A stretch of 64,000 nucleotides of DNA. It comes from Erwinia rhapontici (GTDB lineage: Bacteria > Pseudomonadota > Gammaproteobacteria > Enterobacterales > Enterobacteriaceae). The notes under the pieces are model-generated. The model made no database searches, was not told where the DNA came from, and worked only from the letters and a program-made list of their open reading frames with translations. Location of the stretch: NCBI RefSeq assembly GCF_012271765.1, contig NZ_VRKO01000003.1:62001-126000 (forward strand), read 5' to 3'. This document shows, piece after piece, positions 37,317-51,078 of the stretch (the first letter of the stretch is position 1; every line of letters begins with the position of its first letter). The position numbers were made by a program, and so were the translations under genes.

Positions 37317-39203
37317 TTACATAAATCTGTTGTCGCGCATCTGCACCATCGCCTGCTTCGCCACGTCTTTCGCCCCGCTCAGGGTAAAGTGACCGTAGTC
37401 GTTCGAGGTCGGATGGCCGTCAGACGCCAGCCCGCGACAAATGTTACCGGGGCAGACAATCGAATAGACCGAGATATAGGGCGTTCCCTGCTCGGCCATC
37501 GCTGTACGCATTTGTTCGTCCGTCCCGCGGATCTCTTTCTTAATCGATGAGGCAACCAAATCTTTTCGTCCGTCCGTCTGATAAGCCAGCAGGTCCGGCA
37601 GCGCTTCGGTATATTCGACGGTCGGCCCCATGACGATGATATTGCCAGAGCGAGATTTCAGGTGCTCGAGCGTTGCGCGCAGAGGCGCGATATCCTCCGG
37701 TGCCCAGCGCGCCGAAATGATAATGCCGTCAATATGATGTTCTGCGATCCACTGGTCGTAGACATAGTCCACCAGTCGGGTGCACGGATTACGCAGTGAC
37801 TGCTGGTACAACGGCTTACAGCCTGCTGAGGTCGCCTGAATAACGTTCACTCCGTCCCCCGCCGCCAGGCTGATAGCACGCCACAGATGCGCTGCATGGC
37901 TGTCACCGATCATCACATAGTTCTTCGCGGTCGGAGAGGTCTTGAGGCAGAACTCACGATCAAACGGCTTATCTTCCTCGCTCTTACCATCAACGAAACA
38001 CTGCCCACGACGATATTGGTAGTCAAACTCCGGCATCTTGCTGTATTCCGAGTACTGCGCCAGCGCCAACGCCGCCGGAGAAAATTGCCCGGAGCTGTTA
38101 CTGATATGGCCTTTATACAGCGCTCCGCTGGCCATCACGGCAAGCCCTATCACCGAAGCCGCCACAATACGGCCCGGGCTGATGTAAGACAGTTTGTAGC
38201 GGAACGGGATTTCGATCAGATAGCGCGATGCCACTGCCAGACCAAAGGTTAAGGCGAGGATCACCAGCTCACGCACACCCGGTTCAAAATTAAAGAACAT
38301 GCGCGAGTAAACAATGATCGGCCAGTGCCACAGATACAGGCAGTAGGAGATCATACCGATATACACGACCGGCTTCAGTGCCAGCAGACGGGAGACGACA
38401 GACTGCTGACCCGCCAGGATAATCAGGAAGCTACCAAGACACGGATAGAGCGCATTCCACGCCGGGAAAGGCAGGGTGGTATCAAGCCAGAGAAAACCAA
38501 ACAGAATCAACGCCAGCCCGCTGAGGCTCATGGCGTGTTTCACCCCGGTACGGTAATGGGCGGTTTTGGCTTCCAGCCCGGCGATAGCAATAATCCCGCC
38601 GAGCGCCATCTCCCAGGCGCGGGTCGGAAGCATGTAGAAGGTAAAGGTAGGTTTGCGCGTAACGCCGTAAATACTCAACAGCAGCGAACCCGCTATCACC
38701 AGCAGCATCACCTGAGTGGTACGGTTGCGGAACAGACGGATCACCAGCAACAGGATGATGGGGAAGAGAATATAGAACTGCTCTTCCACCGCCAGCGACC
38801 AGGTATGCAGCAGCGGCTTGAGATCGGCCGGGCCATCAAAATAGCCGGTGGTTTTCCAGAAAAAGATATTCGATGCCGACAGCAATGCCGCCAGCGCACT
38901 GTTGCTCAGATCGGTAAACTGAGCGGGAAGCAGGTGGTAATAACCAAATATCATCACCGCCAGCAGCACCACAAACAGCGGTGGCAAAATACGCAGGCAG
39001 CGACGTTTATAGAAATCGAGATAAGAGAAGTTGCCACTCATGGCACTGTTATAAATAATGCCGCAGATCAGATAGCCGGAAATCACAAAGAAGATATCGA
39101 CGCCGGTAAAACCGCCGGGTATCCCCCCTATTCCCATGTGGTACGCAATAACCGGCAGTACGGCGAGTGCGCGTAGCCCGTCAACATCAGCACGGTATTT
39201 CAT
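37317..39203 (-). CDS. OafA/YrhL-type acyltransferase with SGNH domain
   Basis: Large membrane acyltransferase of 628 residues. It starts with the Acyl_transf_3 signature MKYRADVDGLRALAVLPVIA and FFVISGYLI, followed by about ten transmembrane helices. The C-terminal periplasmic SGNH hydrolase-like domain has GDSHAAHLW (nucleophile Ser) and a late DYGHFTLSG (catalytic Asp/His region). Such two-part proteins O-acetylate O-antigen, other glycans or peptidoglycan; the target is unknown. It is not part of the E. coli queE-eno backbone, so it is likely accessory. Confidence 0.9.
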   Translation of the reverse strand: MKYRADVDGLRALAVLPVIAYHMGIGGIPGGFTGVDIFFVISGYLICGIIYNSAMSGNFSYLDFYKRRCLRILPPLFVVLLAVMIFGYYHLLPAQFTDLSNSALAALLSASNIFFWKTTGYFDGPADLKPLLHTWSLAVEEQFYILFPIILLLVIRLFRNRTTQVMLLVIAGSLLLSIYGVTRKPTFTFYMLPTRAWEMALGGIIAIAGLEAKTAHYRTGVKHAMSLSGLALILFGFLWLDTTLPFPAWNALYPCLGSFLIILAGQQSVVSRLLALKPVVYIGMISYCLYLWHWPIIVYSRMFFNFEPGVRELVILALTFGLAVASRYLIEIPFRYKLSYISPGRIVAASVIGLAVMASGALYKGHISNSSGQFSPAALALAQYSEYSKMPEFDYQYRRGQCFVDGKSEEDKPFDREFCLKTSPTAKNYVMIGDSHAAHLWRAISLAAGDGVNVIQATSAGCKPLYQQSLRNPCTRLVDYVYDQWIAEHHIDGIIISARWAPEDIAPLRATLEHLKSRSGNIIVMGPTVEYTEALPDLLAYQTDGRKDLVASSIKKEIRGTDEQMRTAMAEQGTPYISVYSIVCPGNICRGLASDGHPTSNDYGHFTLSGAKDVAKQAMVQMRDNRFM

Positions 39204-39335
39204 ATTTTCTGATCCTGGTTACAAATAGTCACCGCGAATTTACACAAAATGACGCATAAAAACGCCCTGCAATCCATGAACCAGGACTTTTCCGCATTCA
39301 AGAAATAACCTTAACTCGCTGAAAAATAAAAATAA

Positions 39336-39365
39336 GCAAAAAAAAGCCCCGTCCGGAGACGGGGC
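39336..39365 (-). terminator. Rho-independent terminator of eno
   Basis: An 8-bp GC stem (GCCCCGTC / GACGGGGC) with loop CGGA is followed on the minus strand by a run of T, about 50 bases after the eno stop. Confidence 0.85.
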
Positions 39366-39412
39366 TTTTCAGATAATCCTCAACCGGATAACCGGTTCAG
39401 AATATCGGCAGC

Positions 39413-40768
<1,356 letters not shown>

Positions 40769-40788
40769 TCAAGCCGTTATGAAAACAC

Positions 40789-42447
<1,659 letters not shown>

Positions 42448-42625
42448 TTAAAGACGATGGAATGAATAACCAAGACGGGAAAATAGTATACCCGAAACAC
42501 CCCGTTGCGACAATTGCTCGTTTCCGGTTGTGTGCTTACCACCGCATTTACCGCCATGAGATTACCTGAATATGCGCATCAGGAGGTTGACGCGCGTCAC
42601 ATTTTTGTTGAATCGTGTCAGCCAA

Positions 42626-43408
42626 TTATTCCTGAGATTTCACAACCTGCCATGCGGCTTCCATCTGTTCGAGGGTCGCCTGCTGCATTTCCATCCCTCC
42701 TGCGGCAATAATCTGCTCAACCTGGCGAAAACGACGTTCAAACTTGGTATTGGCCTTCTGCAATGCAGTTTCGGCTTTACTGCCGAGGTGCCGTGACAGG
42801 TTGACCGTGGCAAACAGCAGATCGCCAATCTCTTCTTCCAGCTTGTCCTGATCGATGACCGCCTGCTGCGCTTCATGCATCACTTCATCAATCTCTTCAT
42901 GCACTTTATCGAGCACCGGTCCAATCGTGGTCCAGTCGAAGCCCACGTGACTGCAACGCTTCTGGATTTTGTGAGCACGCATCAGAGCAGGCAAGGCATG
43001 TGGGATATCATCCAGCGCCGAATGCTGTGCTTTTTCGGCACGCTCATCGCTTTTAATTTTTTCCCAGTTGACCAACACCTCAGCACTGTCGCTGACCTGC
43101 GCATCGGCAAAGATATGCGGATGGCGGCGTTGCAGTTTATCGCTGATCGCATTGCAGATATCGTCGAAGTTAAAGCGCCCCTCTTCCTGCGCCATCTGAG
43201 CGTAAAACACCACCTGGAACAGGAGATCACCCAGCTCACCGCGCAGATCGTCAAAATCAGCGCGGTTAATCGCATCAATCACTTCGTAGGTTTCTTCGAG
43301 GGTATAAGGGGCAATAGAGGCAAAAGTCTGCTGGCGATCCCACGGGCAGCCGTGTTCCGGATCGCGCAGGGTTTTCATGATGCCCAGCAGGCGATCGAGA
43401 GAAGTCAT
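42626..43408 (-). CDS. mazG: Nucleoside triphosphate pyrophosphohydrolase MazG
   Basis: Hydrolyses NTPs to monophosphates plus pyrophosphate and modulates ppGpp-related stress. It has two MazG domains in 260 residues, each with EExxE motifs (LEETYEVIDAI with LRGELGDLLFQV; EEIDEV with LEEEIGDLLFATV). The ATG at 43408 (MTSLDRLLGIMKTLRDP) has GGAA in front and matches the E. coli start. mazF/mazE, which lie upstream of mazG in E. coli, are absent: relA follows directly. Confidence 0.95.
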   Translation of the reverse strand: MTSLDRLLGIMKTLRDPEHGCPWDRQQTFASIAPYTLEETYEVIDAINRADFDDLRGELGDLLFQVVFYAQMAQEEGRFNFDDICNAISDKLQRRHPHIFADAQVSDSAEVLVNWEKIKSDERAEKAQHSALDDIPHALPALMRAHKIQKRCSHVGFDWTTIGPVLDKVHEEIDEVMHEAQQAVIDQDKLEEEIGDLLFATVNLSRHLGSKAETALQKANTKFERRFRQVEQIIAAGGMEMQQATLEQMEAAWQVVKSQE

Positions 43409-43429
43409 AGTGTATTCCATGTTGAATTA

Positions 43430-43496
43430 GGAGGGCGACGCATGCGTCGCCCCTACGATCGAACCGGGCACCAGGGGCCGGGCATGCCCGGCCCGG
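43430..43496. repeat. Dispersed palindromic repeat, copy 2
   Basis: Two palindromes, GGGCGACGCATGCGTCGCCC and GGGCCGGGCATGCCCGGCCC, lie between relA and mazG, the place of mazEF in E. coli. Same GCATGC-centred design and CCCCTAC edge as the copies at 34641 and 55090. Confidence 0.7.
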
Positions 43497-45731
43497 TTAA
43501 TGCAATCTCTTAGCGTCGATGATATCCGGGACCTGGTTAAGCCGTGCTATCACCCGGCTCAACACCTGCTGGTTATAGATCTCAATATCCATATCAATCG
43601 TCGCCAGCTGCTTTTTGGTGTCACTGTGGCTGGATACGCCCAGCACGTTCACTTTTTCATTGGCCAGGATGGTGGTGATATCGCGCAACAGGCCGCTGCG
43701 ATCGTTCGCGGTAACACGCACCACCAAGGAATAACCGCTGGAATAAGTCTCACCCCAGACCGCATCGACGATACGTTCCGGTGCATGAGACATCAGATCC
43801 GCCAACTGGTCACAGTCGGCACGGTGAATCGAAATTCCGCGTCCCTGGGTGATAAACCCGGTGATATCGTCACCCGGAATCGGCTGGCAGCAGCGCGCAA
43901 TGTGGTGCATCAGATTACCGACCCCTTCCACCACCACGCGGCCGCTCTCTTTGCTACGAGGTACGCTGTTAGAGGTTTTCTGCGTCAGTTTTTGCAGCGC
44001 TTCACGATCTTCTTCCTCAGCGCTTGGCTTGTTCAGCTTCGACTGCAGGAAGTTGCTCATCTGGTTGAGACGGACATCGCCACCGCCAATCGCGGCCAGC
44101 AGCTCATCCAGCGTGTTGAAGTTGTAGCGCGGTAGCAGCAGCTTCTCGGCATCTTTCAGATTGATATCAAGATGGTCCAGTTCGCTGTCGAGGATTTGAC
44201 GCCCGGCAATAATATTCTTGTCACGATCCTGTTTGCGGAACCAGGCGTGGATCTTCGAGCGCCCCCGGCTGGTGGTGACATAGCCCAGGTTCGGGTTCAG
44301 CCAGTCCCGGCTTGGGTTCGGCTGCTTCTGAGTGATGATGTCAATCTGGTCGCCCATCTGCAGCTGATAGGTGAACGGCACAATGCGCCCGCTGATTTTC
44401 GCGCCGATGCAACGGTGGCCGATATCGCTGTGGATATGGTAAGCAAAGTCCAGCGGTGTGGACCCGGCCGGCAGATCGACCACATCCCCTTTCGGCGTAA
44501 AGACATAAACCCGGTCGTCGAACACCTGGCTGCGTACTTCGTCGAGCAACTCGCCGCTGTCCGCCATCTCTTCCTGCCAGGTAATCAGCTTACGCAGCCA
44601 GGCAATACGTTCTTCGTGGCCGGAAGCCCCGCGAGCGCTGCCACTTGCTGCACCCTCTTTATATTTCCAGTGCGCGGCAACGCCCAGCTCGGCATCTTCA
44701 TGCATCTGGCGGGTACGGATCTGAATCTCGACGGTTTTACCCTTTGGCCCGAGAACCACGGTATGAATAGACTGGTAGCCGTTCGGCTTAGGGTTGGCAA
44801 CGTAGTCGTCAAATTCGCTCGGTATATGGCGGTACAGAGTATGGACGATACCCAGCGCACCATAACAGTCCTGCAAACGCTCAGCCACGATGCGCACCGC
44901 GCGCACATCGAACAACTCATCAAACGACAGCGACTTTTTCTGCATCTTGCGCCAGATGCTGTAGATATGTTTTGGGCGACCATACACCTCGGCCTTCACG
45001 CCCTCTTTCACAATCTCCGTGCGCAGCGACTGCACGAAAGTATCAATGTAGTCTTCCCGATCGATACGACGCTCGTGCAGCAGTTTGGCAATACGTTTGT
45101 ATTCATCAGGATGCAGATAACGGAAGCAGAAGTCCTCCAGCTCCCATTTAAGCTGGCCGATACCCAGGCGGTTTGCCAGCGGAGCATAAATATTGGTGCA
45201 CTCTTTTGCCGCCAGGACGCGTTCATCTTCCGGCGCGTCTTTCACTTCACGCAGGTGGGCAATACGCTCCGCCAGCTTAATCACCACACAGCGGAAATCT
45301 TCCACCATCGCCAGCAGCATGCGGCGCACGTTATCGACCTGCTCTGAGGCCATCGAATCATTGTGGGTCGCTTTTAACTGACGGATGGCATCCATATCGC
45401 GCACGCCATGCACCAGCGAGACAATGGCTTTACCGTGCTGCTCTTCCAGAACCTCTTCGCTCACCACGTTGGCATCGGCCAATGGGAACAGCAAAGCGGC
45501 ACGCAGCGTTTCGTTGTCCATGCTGAGCATTGAGAGGATTTCTACCATCTCGACGCCACGCCACAGTAACAGTGCTGCGTCAGGATGATTTTTGGTCGCT
45601 GTTTCACAATAGCGCCAGGTATCGGCCAGTCGTTCACATGACTGCTGGTTGGAGATCCCCAGACTGGTGATCCATTGGTCGAGCGCAAACTCGCCAGCTG
45701 TATTCAGATGTGCACTTCTTACCGCAACCAT
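43497..45731 (-). CDS. relA: GTP pyrophosphokinase RelA, (p)ppGpp synthetase I
   Basis: Ribosome-associated enzyme making (p)ppGpp when uncharged tRNA fills the A site. The 744 residues have an inactive HD-type domain (about 1-200), the synthetase domain (FDVRAVRIVAERLQDCYGALG, PNGYQSIHTVV), TGS (VYVFTPKGDVVDLPAGSTPLDFAY), the zinc-finger region with ARCCQPIPGD, and a C-terminal ACT domain. Length equals E. coli RelA. Confidence 0.98.
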   Translation of the reverse strand: MVAVRSAHLNTAGEFALDQWITSLGISNQQSCERLADTWRYCETATKNHPDAALLLWRGVEMVEILSMLSMDNETLRAALLFPLADANVVSEEVLEEQHGKAIVSLVHGVRDMDAIRQLKATHNDSMASEQVDNVRRMLLAMVEDFRCVVIKLAERIAHLREVKDAPEDERVLAAKECTNIYAPLANRLGIGQLKWELEDFCFRYLHPDEYKRIAKLLHERRIDREDYIDTFVQSLRTEIVKEGVKAEVYGRPKHIYSIWRKMQKKSLSFDELFDVRAVRIVAERLQDCYGALGIVHTLYRHIPSEFDDYVANPKPNGYQSIHTVVLGPKGKTVEIQIRTRQMHEDAELGVAAHWKYKEGAASGSARGASGHEERIAWLRKLITWQEEMADSGELLDEVRSQVFDDRVYVFTPKGDVVDLPAGSTPLDFAYHIHSDIGHRCIGAKISGRIVPFTYQLQMGDQIDIITQKQPNPSRDWLNPNLGYVTTSRGRSKIHAWFRKQDRDKNIIAGRQILDSELDHLDINLKDAEKLLLPRYNFNTLDELLAAIGGGDVRLNQMSNFLQSKLNKPSAEEEDREALQKLTQKTSNSVPRSKESGRVVVEGVGNLMHHIARCCQPIPGDDITGFITQGRGISIHRADCDQLADLMSHAPERIVDAVWGETYSSGYSLVVRVTANDRSGLLRDITTILANEKVNVLGVSSHSDTKKQLATIDMDIEIYNQQVLSRVIARLNQVPDIIDAKRLH

Positions 45732-46321
45732 ATCCTCTCCTGGAATAGCCTCTGTTCAGGCCTTATTTTCAGCTAAACAGCACCATGGATCTTCGCCGTA
45801 CACAGTGACGCCGTTGTTTTCAGATTATTGAATCCCGCATTATACGCAGCCTTCACGACTATTGCTGCAACGCCTTCCACACCTGCGACATTTTCAGCCA
45901 TTTTTCCTGGCGTCTGAGCCCAATTTCTCATTTCAAAAGCACATTTCATCGGTGTGTGGCGATACAGTCAGCTGCTATAGCTTAGGCTTATGCGAAAACT
46001 GTTCCAGTTTTTAAAAAAAAATTTATCATTCTGCGTTACTGAGCAGGAAGAACTGATACAAGCCTTTGCCTGCCCCTGTTCGTGACGTTCATGCCAATGT
46101 CCTGCCACAAAGCGTGGCGCTGAACGCTATCATCAATCTGAAATGACGCCTTATGTTCACGCTTCACGATGGGGCAACACAATCTTTCAGGGTAGAATTT
46201 CATCATTGTTTCTTTGTGATTCACACGTCATCATTATCGGCAGGAAAATCGGGTATTGCCTGCCTCTGAACACAGCGCCAGTTGGACGGCACAGAGCGAA
46301 ACACCGCGCACAGGGAATATT
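45732..46321. other. relA-barA spacer lacking rlmD
   Basis: In E. coli the divergent gap between relA and barA is occupied by rlmD (23S rRNA m5U1939 methyltransferase), oriented like relA. Here only 590 bases remain and no intact gene is present. A minus-strand reading frame starting at 46203 (MKFYPERL) sits where the rlmD start would be and faintly recalls its N terminus, but the similarity is too weak to call. The region should also hold the relA and barA promoters. Confidence 0.45.
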
Positions 46322-49048
46322 ATGACCAAATACAGCCTGCGGGCTCGAATGATGATTTTGATTCTGGCACCCACGCTGATGATTGGGCTGCTGCTCTCCA
46401 CGTTTTTCGTCGTGAACCGATATAACGAATTACAGAGCCAGCTCACCGATGCCGGGGTCAATATTATCGAACCGCTGGCGGTCTCAAGTGAATATGGCAT
46501 GACCTTTCACAGTAAAGAGTCCGTGCGCCAACTGGTCAGCCTGCTGCATCGCCGTCATTCAGATATTGTGCGGGCCATTTCGGTTTTCGACGATCACAAT
46601 CAGTTGTTTGTCACGTCAAACTACCATCAGACGCCCGACCTGCTGCGCCTGCCGGACAACACGCCGTTAACCACTCGCTATATGAAACAGCGCCACGGAA
46701 ACTCCGTGATCCTGCGTACCCCCATCCTCTCCGAAAGCTATTATCCGGATGAATCGCCGGGCCAGGATGCGAAACCCAATGGTAATCCCCTCGGTTATGT
46801 CGCCATTGAGCTGGATCTGCAATCCGTCAGGCTACAGCAGTATAAAGAGGTGTTTATCTCTACCCTCTTGCTGCTGCTTTGCCTGTGTATTGCCATGCTG
46901 TTTGCCTACCGTCTGATGCGCGATGTCACCGGGCCGATCCGCAATATGGTGAGTACCGTTGACCGCATCCGCCGTGGCCAGCTAGACAGCCGCGTAGAAG
47001 GGCATATGCTGGGTGAACTCGATGTGCTGAAAAACGGCATCAACTCGATGGCCATGTCGCTTACCGCCTATCACGAAGAGATGCAGCAAAATATCGACCA
47101 GGCTACCTCTGACTTGCGTGAAACGCTGGAACAGATGGAGATCCAAAACGTCGAGTTGGATCTGGCTAAAAAACGCGCCCAGGAAGCCGCGCGTATTAAA
47201 TCAGAGTTCCTCGCCAATATGTCACATGAGCTGCGCACGCCGTTAAACGGCGTGATTGGCTTTACCCGCCAGACGCTCAAAACCACGCTGAATTCCACCC
47301 AGCGCGATTATCTTCATACCATTGAACGATCGGCGAATAACCTGTTAAGCATCATTAACGATGTGCTCGACTTCTCAAAACTTGAAGCCGGAAAATTAAT
47401 ACTGGAGACCATCCCCTTCCCGCTGCGTGCCACGCTGGATGAAGTGGTGGTTCTGCTGGCGCAGTCCGCACATGAGAAAGGACTGGAGCTCACGCTTAAT
47501 ATCCAGAGTGACGTGCCGGATAATGCCATTGGCGATCCGCTGCGCATGCAGCAAATCATCGTCAACCTGCTCGGCAACGCAATCAAGTTCACCGAACGTG
47601 GCAATATTGATATTCGCGTGGAGAAACGCGCCCTGAGTAATAACCGTATGGAGCTGGAAGTTCAGATTCATGACAGCGGCATCGGGATTTCAGAAAAGCA
47701 GCAGTCGCAGCTGTTTCAGGCGTTTCGTCAGGCGGATGCCAGTATTTCGCGCCGTCACGGCGGCACCGGGCTGGGTCTGGTGATCACTCAGAAACTGGTT
47801 AATGAAATGGGCGGCGAAATCTCGTTCCACAGCCGCCTCAATCACGGTTCCACCTTCTGGTTCCACGTTAATCTGGCCCTGAATCCGAACGCTGCCAGTG
47901 ATCCACGGGTGATGGATTGCATCGAAGGCCAGCGCATGGCTTATGTCGAACCCAACGCCACGGCCGCGAAAGCGCTGATGGAGATGCTGGCCGCAACGCC
48001 AATGAACATCAGCTACAGCCCGTCACTGAGTGAACTTCCGGAAGCACACTATGATGTGCTGCTGATGGGCGTTCCGGTAGCTGACCCGCAAAATCTTGAG
48101 ATCACCGGAGAACAGCTGACGCCAATACTACAACGTGCTAACAGCGTCATTATGGCTCTGCCATTCCAGATGCAGGTTTATGCGGAAGAGCTCAAAGCAC
48201 GCGGTGTGACGGCCTGCCTGATTAAACCGATATCCATGACCCGTCTGATCCCCGTTCTGGTCGATCATCATCACCGTGATGCCCTGCCACTGACCGAACG
48301 GCACCGTCTGCCGCTGCGTGTGATGGCGGTGGATGATAACCTGGCTAACCTGAAGCTGATTGGAGCACTGCTGGAAGAGCAAGTCGCGCACATTGTGCTG
48401 TGTGACAGTGGTGAAGCGGCGATTAATCAGGCGCGTCATCAGCATCTGGATATTATTTTAATGGATATTCAGATGCCGGAGATCGACGGCATTCGTGCCA
48501 GTGAAGCCATTCGTACCCTGCCACAGCACGCCAATACACCGATAGTGGCGGTCACGGCGCACGCACTGGATGGCGAAAGGGAACAGCTGATCAAAGCCGG
48601 GATGAACGATTACCTCGCCAAACCTATCGATGAGCAGAAACTGAGTCGACTGCTGGCACGCTATTCACCGGGCGGGCAACGCATGTCGCTGCCGGTGATT
48701 GAAGTACCGGCGTCCCTCGACTGGGCACTCGCGTTACGTCAGGCGGCGAATAAACCCGATCTGGCACGCGATTTGTTGCAGATGCTGGTGGATTTCTTAC
48801 CGGAAGTTCAGATGCTGATAGAGCAATATATGACGGAGAATAATACAACTTCACTGCGCGATATCATCCATAAACTGCATGGCAGCGCCAGCTACAGCGG
48901 AGTACCACGCATGAAGCAACTCTGCCTGGCACTGGAACAAAGCCTGCGTCAGAGTGAGGATATCACTCAGGTAGAGCCTGAATTGTTTGAGCTGTTGGAT
49001 GAGATGCAGAACGTGGCACGGCTGGCGAAGGAGCGGCTAAAACTGTAG
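46322..49048 (+). CDS. barA: Hybrid sensor histidine kinase BarA
   Basis: Tripartite kinase that responds to short-chain carboxylic acids and phosphorylates UvrY, raising CsrB/CsrC. The 908 residues have TM1 (about 10-32), a periplasmic sensor, TM2 (about 175-197), HAMP, and a coiled coil. The HisKA domain has phospho-His in [12 protein letters not shown]; HATPase_c has [14 protein letters not shown] and GGTGLGLVI. The receiver has phospho-Asp in [10 protein letters not shown], and the C-terminal Hpt has phospho-His in [11 protein letters not shown]. The ATG at 46322 matches E. coli ([17 protein letters not shown]). Its regulatory target csrB lies 2 kb downstream. Confidence 0.97.
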   Translation: MTKYSLRARMMILILAPTLMIGLLLSTFFVVNRYNELQSQLTDAGVNIIEPLAVSSEYGMTFHSKESVRQLVSLLHRRHSDIVRAISVFDDHNQLFVTSNYHQTPDLLRLPDNTPLTTRYMKQRHGNSVILRTPILSESYYPDESPGQDAKPNGNPLGYVAIELDLQSVRLQQYKEVFISTLLLLLCLCIAMLFAYRLMRDVTGPIRNMVSTVDRIRRGQLDSRVEGHMLGELDVLKNGINSMAMSLTAYHEEMQQNIDQATSDLRETLEQMEIQNVELDLAKKRAQEAARIKSEFLANMSHELRTPLNGVIGFTRQTLKTTLNSTQRDYLHTIERSANNLLSIINDVLDFSKLEAGKLILETIPFPLRATLDEVVVLLAQSAHEKGLELTLNIQSDVPDNAIGDPLRMQQIIVNLLGNAIKFTERGNIDIRVEKRALSNNRMELEVQIHDSGIGISEKQQSQLFQAFRQADASISRRHGGTGLGLVITQKLVNEMGGEISFHSRLNHGSTFWFHVNLALNPNAASDPRVMDCIEGQRMAYVEPNATAAKALMEMLAATPMNISYSPSLSELPEAHYDVLLMGVPVADPQNLEITGEQLTPILQRANSVIMALPFQMQVYAEELKARGVTACLIKPISMTRLIPVLVDHHHRDALPLTERHRLPLRVMAVDDNLANLKLIGALLEEQVAHIVLCDSGEAAINQARHQHLDIILMDIQMPEIDGIRASEAIRTLPQHANTPIVAVTAHALDGEREQLIKAGMNDYLAKPIDEQKLSRLLARYSPGGQRMSLPVIEVPASLDWALALRQAANKPDLARDLLQMLVDFLPEVQMLIEQYMTENNTTSLRDIIHKLHGSASYSGVPRMKQLCLALEQSLRQSEDITQVEPELFELLDEMQNVARLAKERLKL

Positions 49049-49067
49049 GTTCGGGATCCGCTGCGAG

Positions 49068-49090
49068 GCGGGCCTGCATTGCAGACCCGC
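49068..49090. terminator. Terminator between convergent barA and yqcA
   Basis: GCGGGCCTGC, loop ATT and GCAGACCCGC form a 10-bp stem with one mismatch in the 49-bp gap between the two converging genes. No strong T run. Confidence 0.45.
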
Positions 49091-49097
49091 TCGTCAA

Positions 49098-49547
49098 TTA
49101 TGCAATGAGCTTAGCCCACTGCTCAACCCACGGAGAGGTGACCTCTTCCGGCTCCGGGTTTTCCGTGGCATCCACCAGCAGCATCTCACCCACGCGGATA
49201 GCACTTTGATCCTGTAACAGGTCAGCAAATTTTTTGCCGCCGCCGCAGAACTCATCATAGCTGCTATCGCCCAGCGCGATAATGCCGTAACGCAGCTCAG
49301 GCTGGTAACCCAACTTATCTTTGATGCCAGCGTAAAGGGAAGCAATGCTGTCCGGCAGATCGCCTTGTCCAGTGGTTGACGTGATCACCAGCACGGCTTT
49401 CTGCGCATAGTGCTGCCAGTCTTCCAACGTGGGATCTTCAAAAATCTTCACCTGATGGCCCGCCGCAACCAGCAGTGGTTCAGCCTCTTCGGCCACCAAC
49501 AGGGCATTACCGTAAACGGTGCCAACAAAAATGCCTACCTCAGCCAT
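49098..49547 (-). CDS. yqcA: Flavodoxin-like protein YqcA
   Basis: Small FMN-binding electron carrier, 149 residues, with the flavodoxin phosphate loop [14 protein letters not shown] and [10 protein letters not shown]. In E. coli it neighbours truC in the same way. The ATG at 49547 has GGAGAAG upstream and restores the family N terminus (MAEVGIFVG); longer in-frame starts run into truC. Confidence 0.93.
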   Translation of the reverse strand: MAEVGIFVGTVYGNALLVAEEAEPLLVAAGHQVKIFEDPTLEDWQHYAQKAVLVITSTTGQGDLPDSIASLYAGIKDKLGYQPELRYGIIALGDSSYDEFCGGGKKFADLLQDQSAIRVGEMLLVDATENPEPEEVTSPWVEQWAKLIA

Positions 49548-49569
49548 GCTCTTCTCCATTTTGGAATGC

Positions 49570-50349
49570 TTATCGTTGTTCACTATCCTGCGGGCTTTCC
49601 GTCGCGAACTCAACCCGTGGAATATCAGGGAGACAGTGCTGCCAGTCGAACTGCGTCATCGCCGTTTGCCAGACGTCATCCAGCCCGGCACGCAGCACCA
49701 ATGGCACCTGGGTTACCGGGTGCGCCAGGCATAGTTCGCTGGCGTGCAGCATAAGTCGGTTCATCCCGAAGTTTGCCGCAGCACTGCGATTCTGCTTCAA
49801 ATCGCCATGGGCGCTATCGCCGATAATCGGGTGGCGCAGATGGGTCATATGACGACGCAACTGATGCTTACGCCCGGATTCCGGTTTCATCTCTACCAGA
49901 GAATAGCGCGAGGTTTGATAAGGGCCGACGGGCACGGGCAGTTCGGCAGTGGCCAGCCCACGCCAATGGGTGACGGCCGACTGCGGCGCTTTTTCAGGCT
50001 GGCTAAACTTATCCGCAATTTTGTCCAGTTCTTCGGTCAGCGCATAGTCCAGTACCTCATCACCTTCCAGCCAGCCGCGTACCACGGCATGATAGGTTTT
50101 CTGCAACTGATGCTGTTCAAATTGTTCTGACAATAAACGCGCCACATCACTCGACAGCGCCATCAGCAGTACGCCGGACGTTGGCCGATCCAACCGGTGC
50201 ACGGTAAACACGTGCTGGCCAATCTGGTCTCGCACCGTTTGCATCACAAAACGGGTTTCATGACGGTCCAGCCAACTGCGGTGAACCAGCCAGCCGGACG
50301 GCTTATTCACCGCCACCAGCCACTGATCCTGATAAATAATTTCCAGCAT
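49570..50349 (-). CDS. truC: tRNA pseudouridine(65) synthase TruC
   Basis: Makes pseudouridine at position 65 of tRNA-Ile and tRNA-Asp. The 259-residue RluA-type synthase has the catalytic [13 protein letters not shown] (Asp) and [20 protein letters not shown] blocks. Its ATG overlaps the yqcC stop (TGATG). Confidence 0.96.
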   Translation of the reverse strand: MLEIIYQDQWLVAVNKPSGWLVHRSWLDRHETRFVMQTVRDQIGQHVFTVHRLDRPTSGVLLMALSSDVARLLSEQFEQHQLQKTYHAVVRGWLEGDEVLDYALTEELDKIADKFSQPEKAPQSAVTHWRGLATAELPVPVGPYQTSRYSLVEMKPESGRKHQLRRHMTHLRHPIIGDSAHGDLKQNRSAAANFGMNRLMLHASELCLAHPVTQVPLVLRAGLDDVWQTAMTQFDWQHCLPDIPRVEFATESPQDSEQR

Positions 50350-50675
50350 CAGTTTTGTGACTCAAATAACTGGTCAAAGGCATTTAAAAGGTGCAACAGT
50401 TGCGCACGCTCCGGGATCTCACCTTCCAGCCACACTTCATAGTAAGGCGCTATCGCCAAAGTTGTCGGCAGCGGCGCACCGGCATCCAGCAGCGCCTGCA
50501 TGCGCGGCAGGAATATCCATTGCAGCCATTGTAATGGCGTCATGGTATCGACGCAGAAAGGTTCTGTGCTGGCAAACGCCTCACTATTTGGGGCAATAGC
50601 CTGCCATAAACCCGCCTGTTTAAGCTGCGTTTCAATGGCCAGCAACCGTTCCTGCACCTGTTGTTCACGGCTCAT
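50349..50675 (-). CDS. yqcC: YqcC family protein (DUF446)
   Basis: Small cytosolic protein of unknown function, 108 residues from the ATG at 50675 (MSREQQVQERLLAIE), behind AGGAGG. It contains FCVDTMTPLQWLQWIFLPRMQ, the conserved core of the family. Translationally coupled to truC; csrB lies upstream in the same direction. Confidence 0.9.
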   Translation of the reverse strand: MSREQQVQERLLAIETQLKQAGLWQAIAPNSEAFASTEPFCVDTMTPLQWLQWIFLPRMQALLDAGAPLPTTLAIAPYYEVWLEGEIPERAQLLHLLNAFDQLFESQN

Positions 50676-50754
50676 GAGCAACCTCCTGATTAAGCGTTGG
50701 GGATAAAGGTCGCAAAGCATAGCATCCGCACCGTGCCGGGTAAAAATTTCAACG

Positions 50755-51078
50755 AAAAAAGGGGCACTGTATATACAGTGCCCCTGGTCCGTTTGCAGCG
50801 TTCCAGCTACATTTATGCTCCCTGCTCATCCTTGAAAACTATTCCTGACACTCTCCATAGCGTGCACCATCCTGATGCGAATCCTTTGACGTCCATGATC
50901 ACCGACTACCTTGTTCGGTCCACATTCTCCGTCCTGGAGGTGTCCTTTACCTCTCCCTGAGGTTTCCACGCTTCATCCGGAAGCCTTTCCCTGATACGTC
51001 ATCCTGACGGGTCCAACTCATTCCATGAGCACATCGTCCTGATGTTCGTTCAACCCTGACTGTCCTTTGCGATGGGTG
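50755..51078 (-). ncRNA. csrB: CsrB regulatory RNA
   Basis: Sponge RNA that sequesters the translation regulator CsrA. On the minus strand more than a dozen GGA motifs sit in small hairpin loops (ACATCAGGACGATGT, CGTCAGGATGACG, CTTCCGGATGAAG, CTCCAGGACGGAG, GCATCAGGATGGTGC). The 3' part (GGATGAGCAGGGAGC, TAGCTGGAACGCTGC) matches E. coli CsrB closely. It ends in a 10-bp terminator stem (50761-50784, loop ATAT) followed by T on the minus strand. The location between yqcC and syd is the E. coli position. The 5' end is estimated. Confidence 0.93.

Noticed and set aside
44172-45347. 391-codon plus-strand reading frame within relA
   Set aside because: Antisense shadow of relA, a common effect of GC-rich codon usage; no start signal and no recognisable motif.
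46036-46224. Small gene upstream of barA on the minus strand
   Set aside because: No ribosome-binding site and no protein family recognised; kept only as a possible trace of rlmD.
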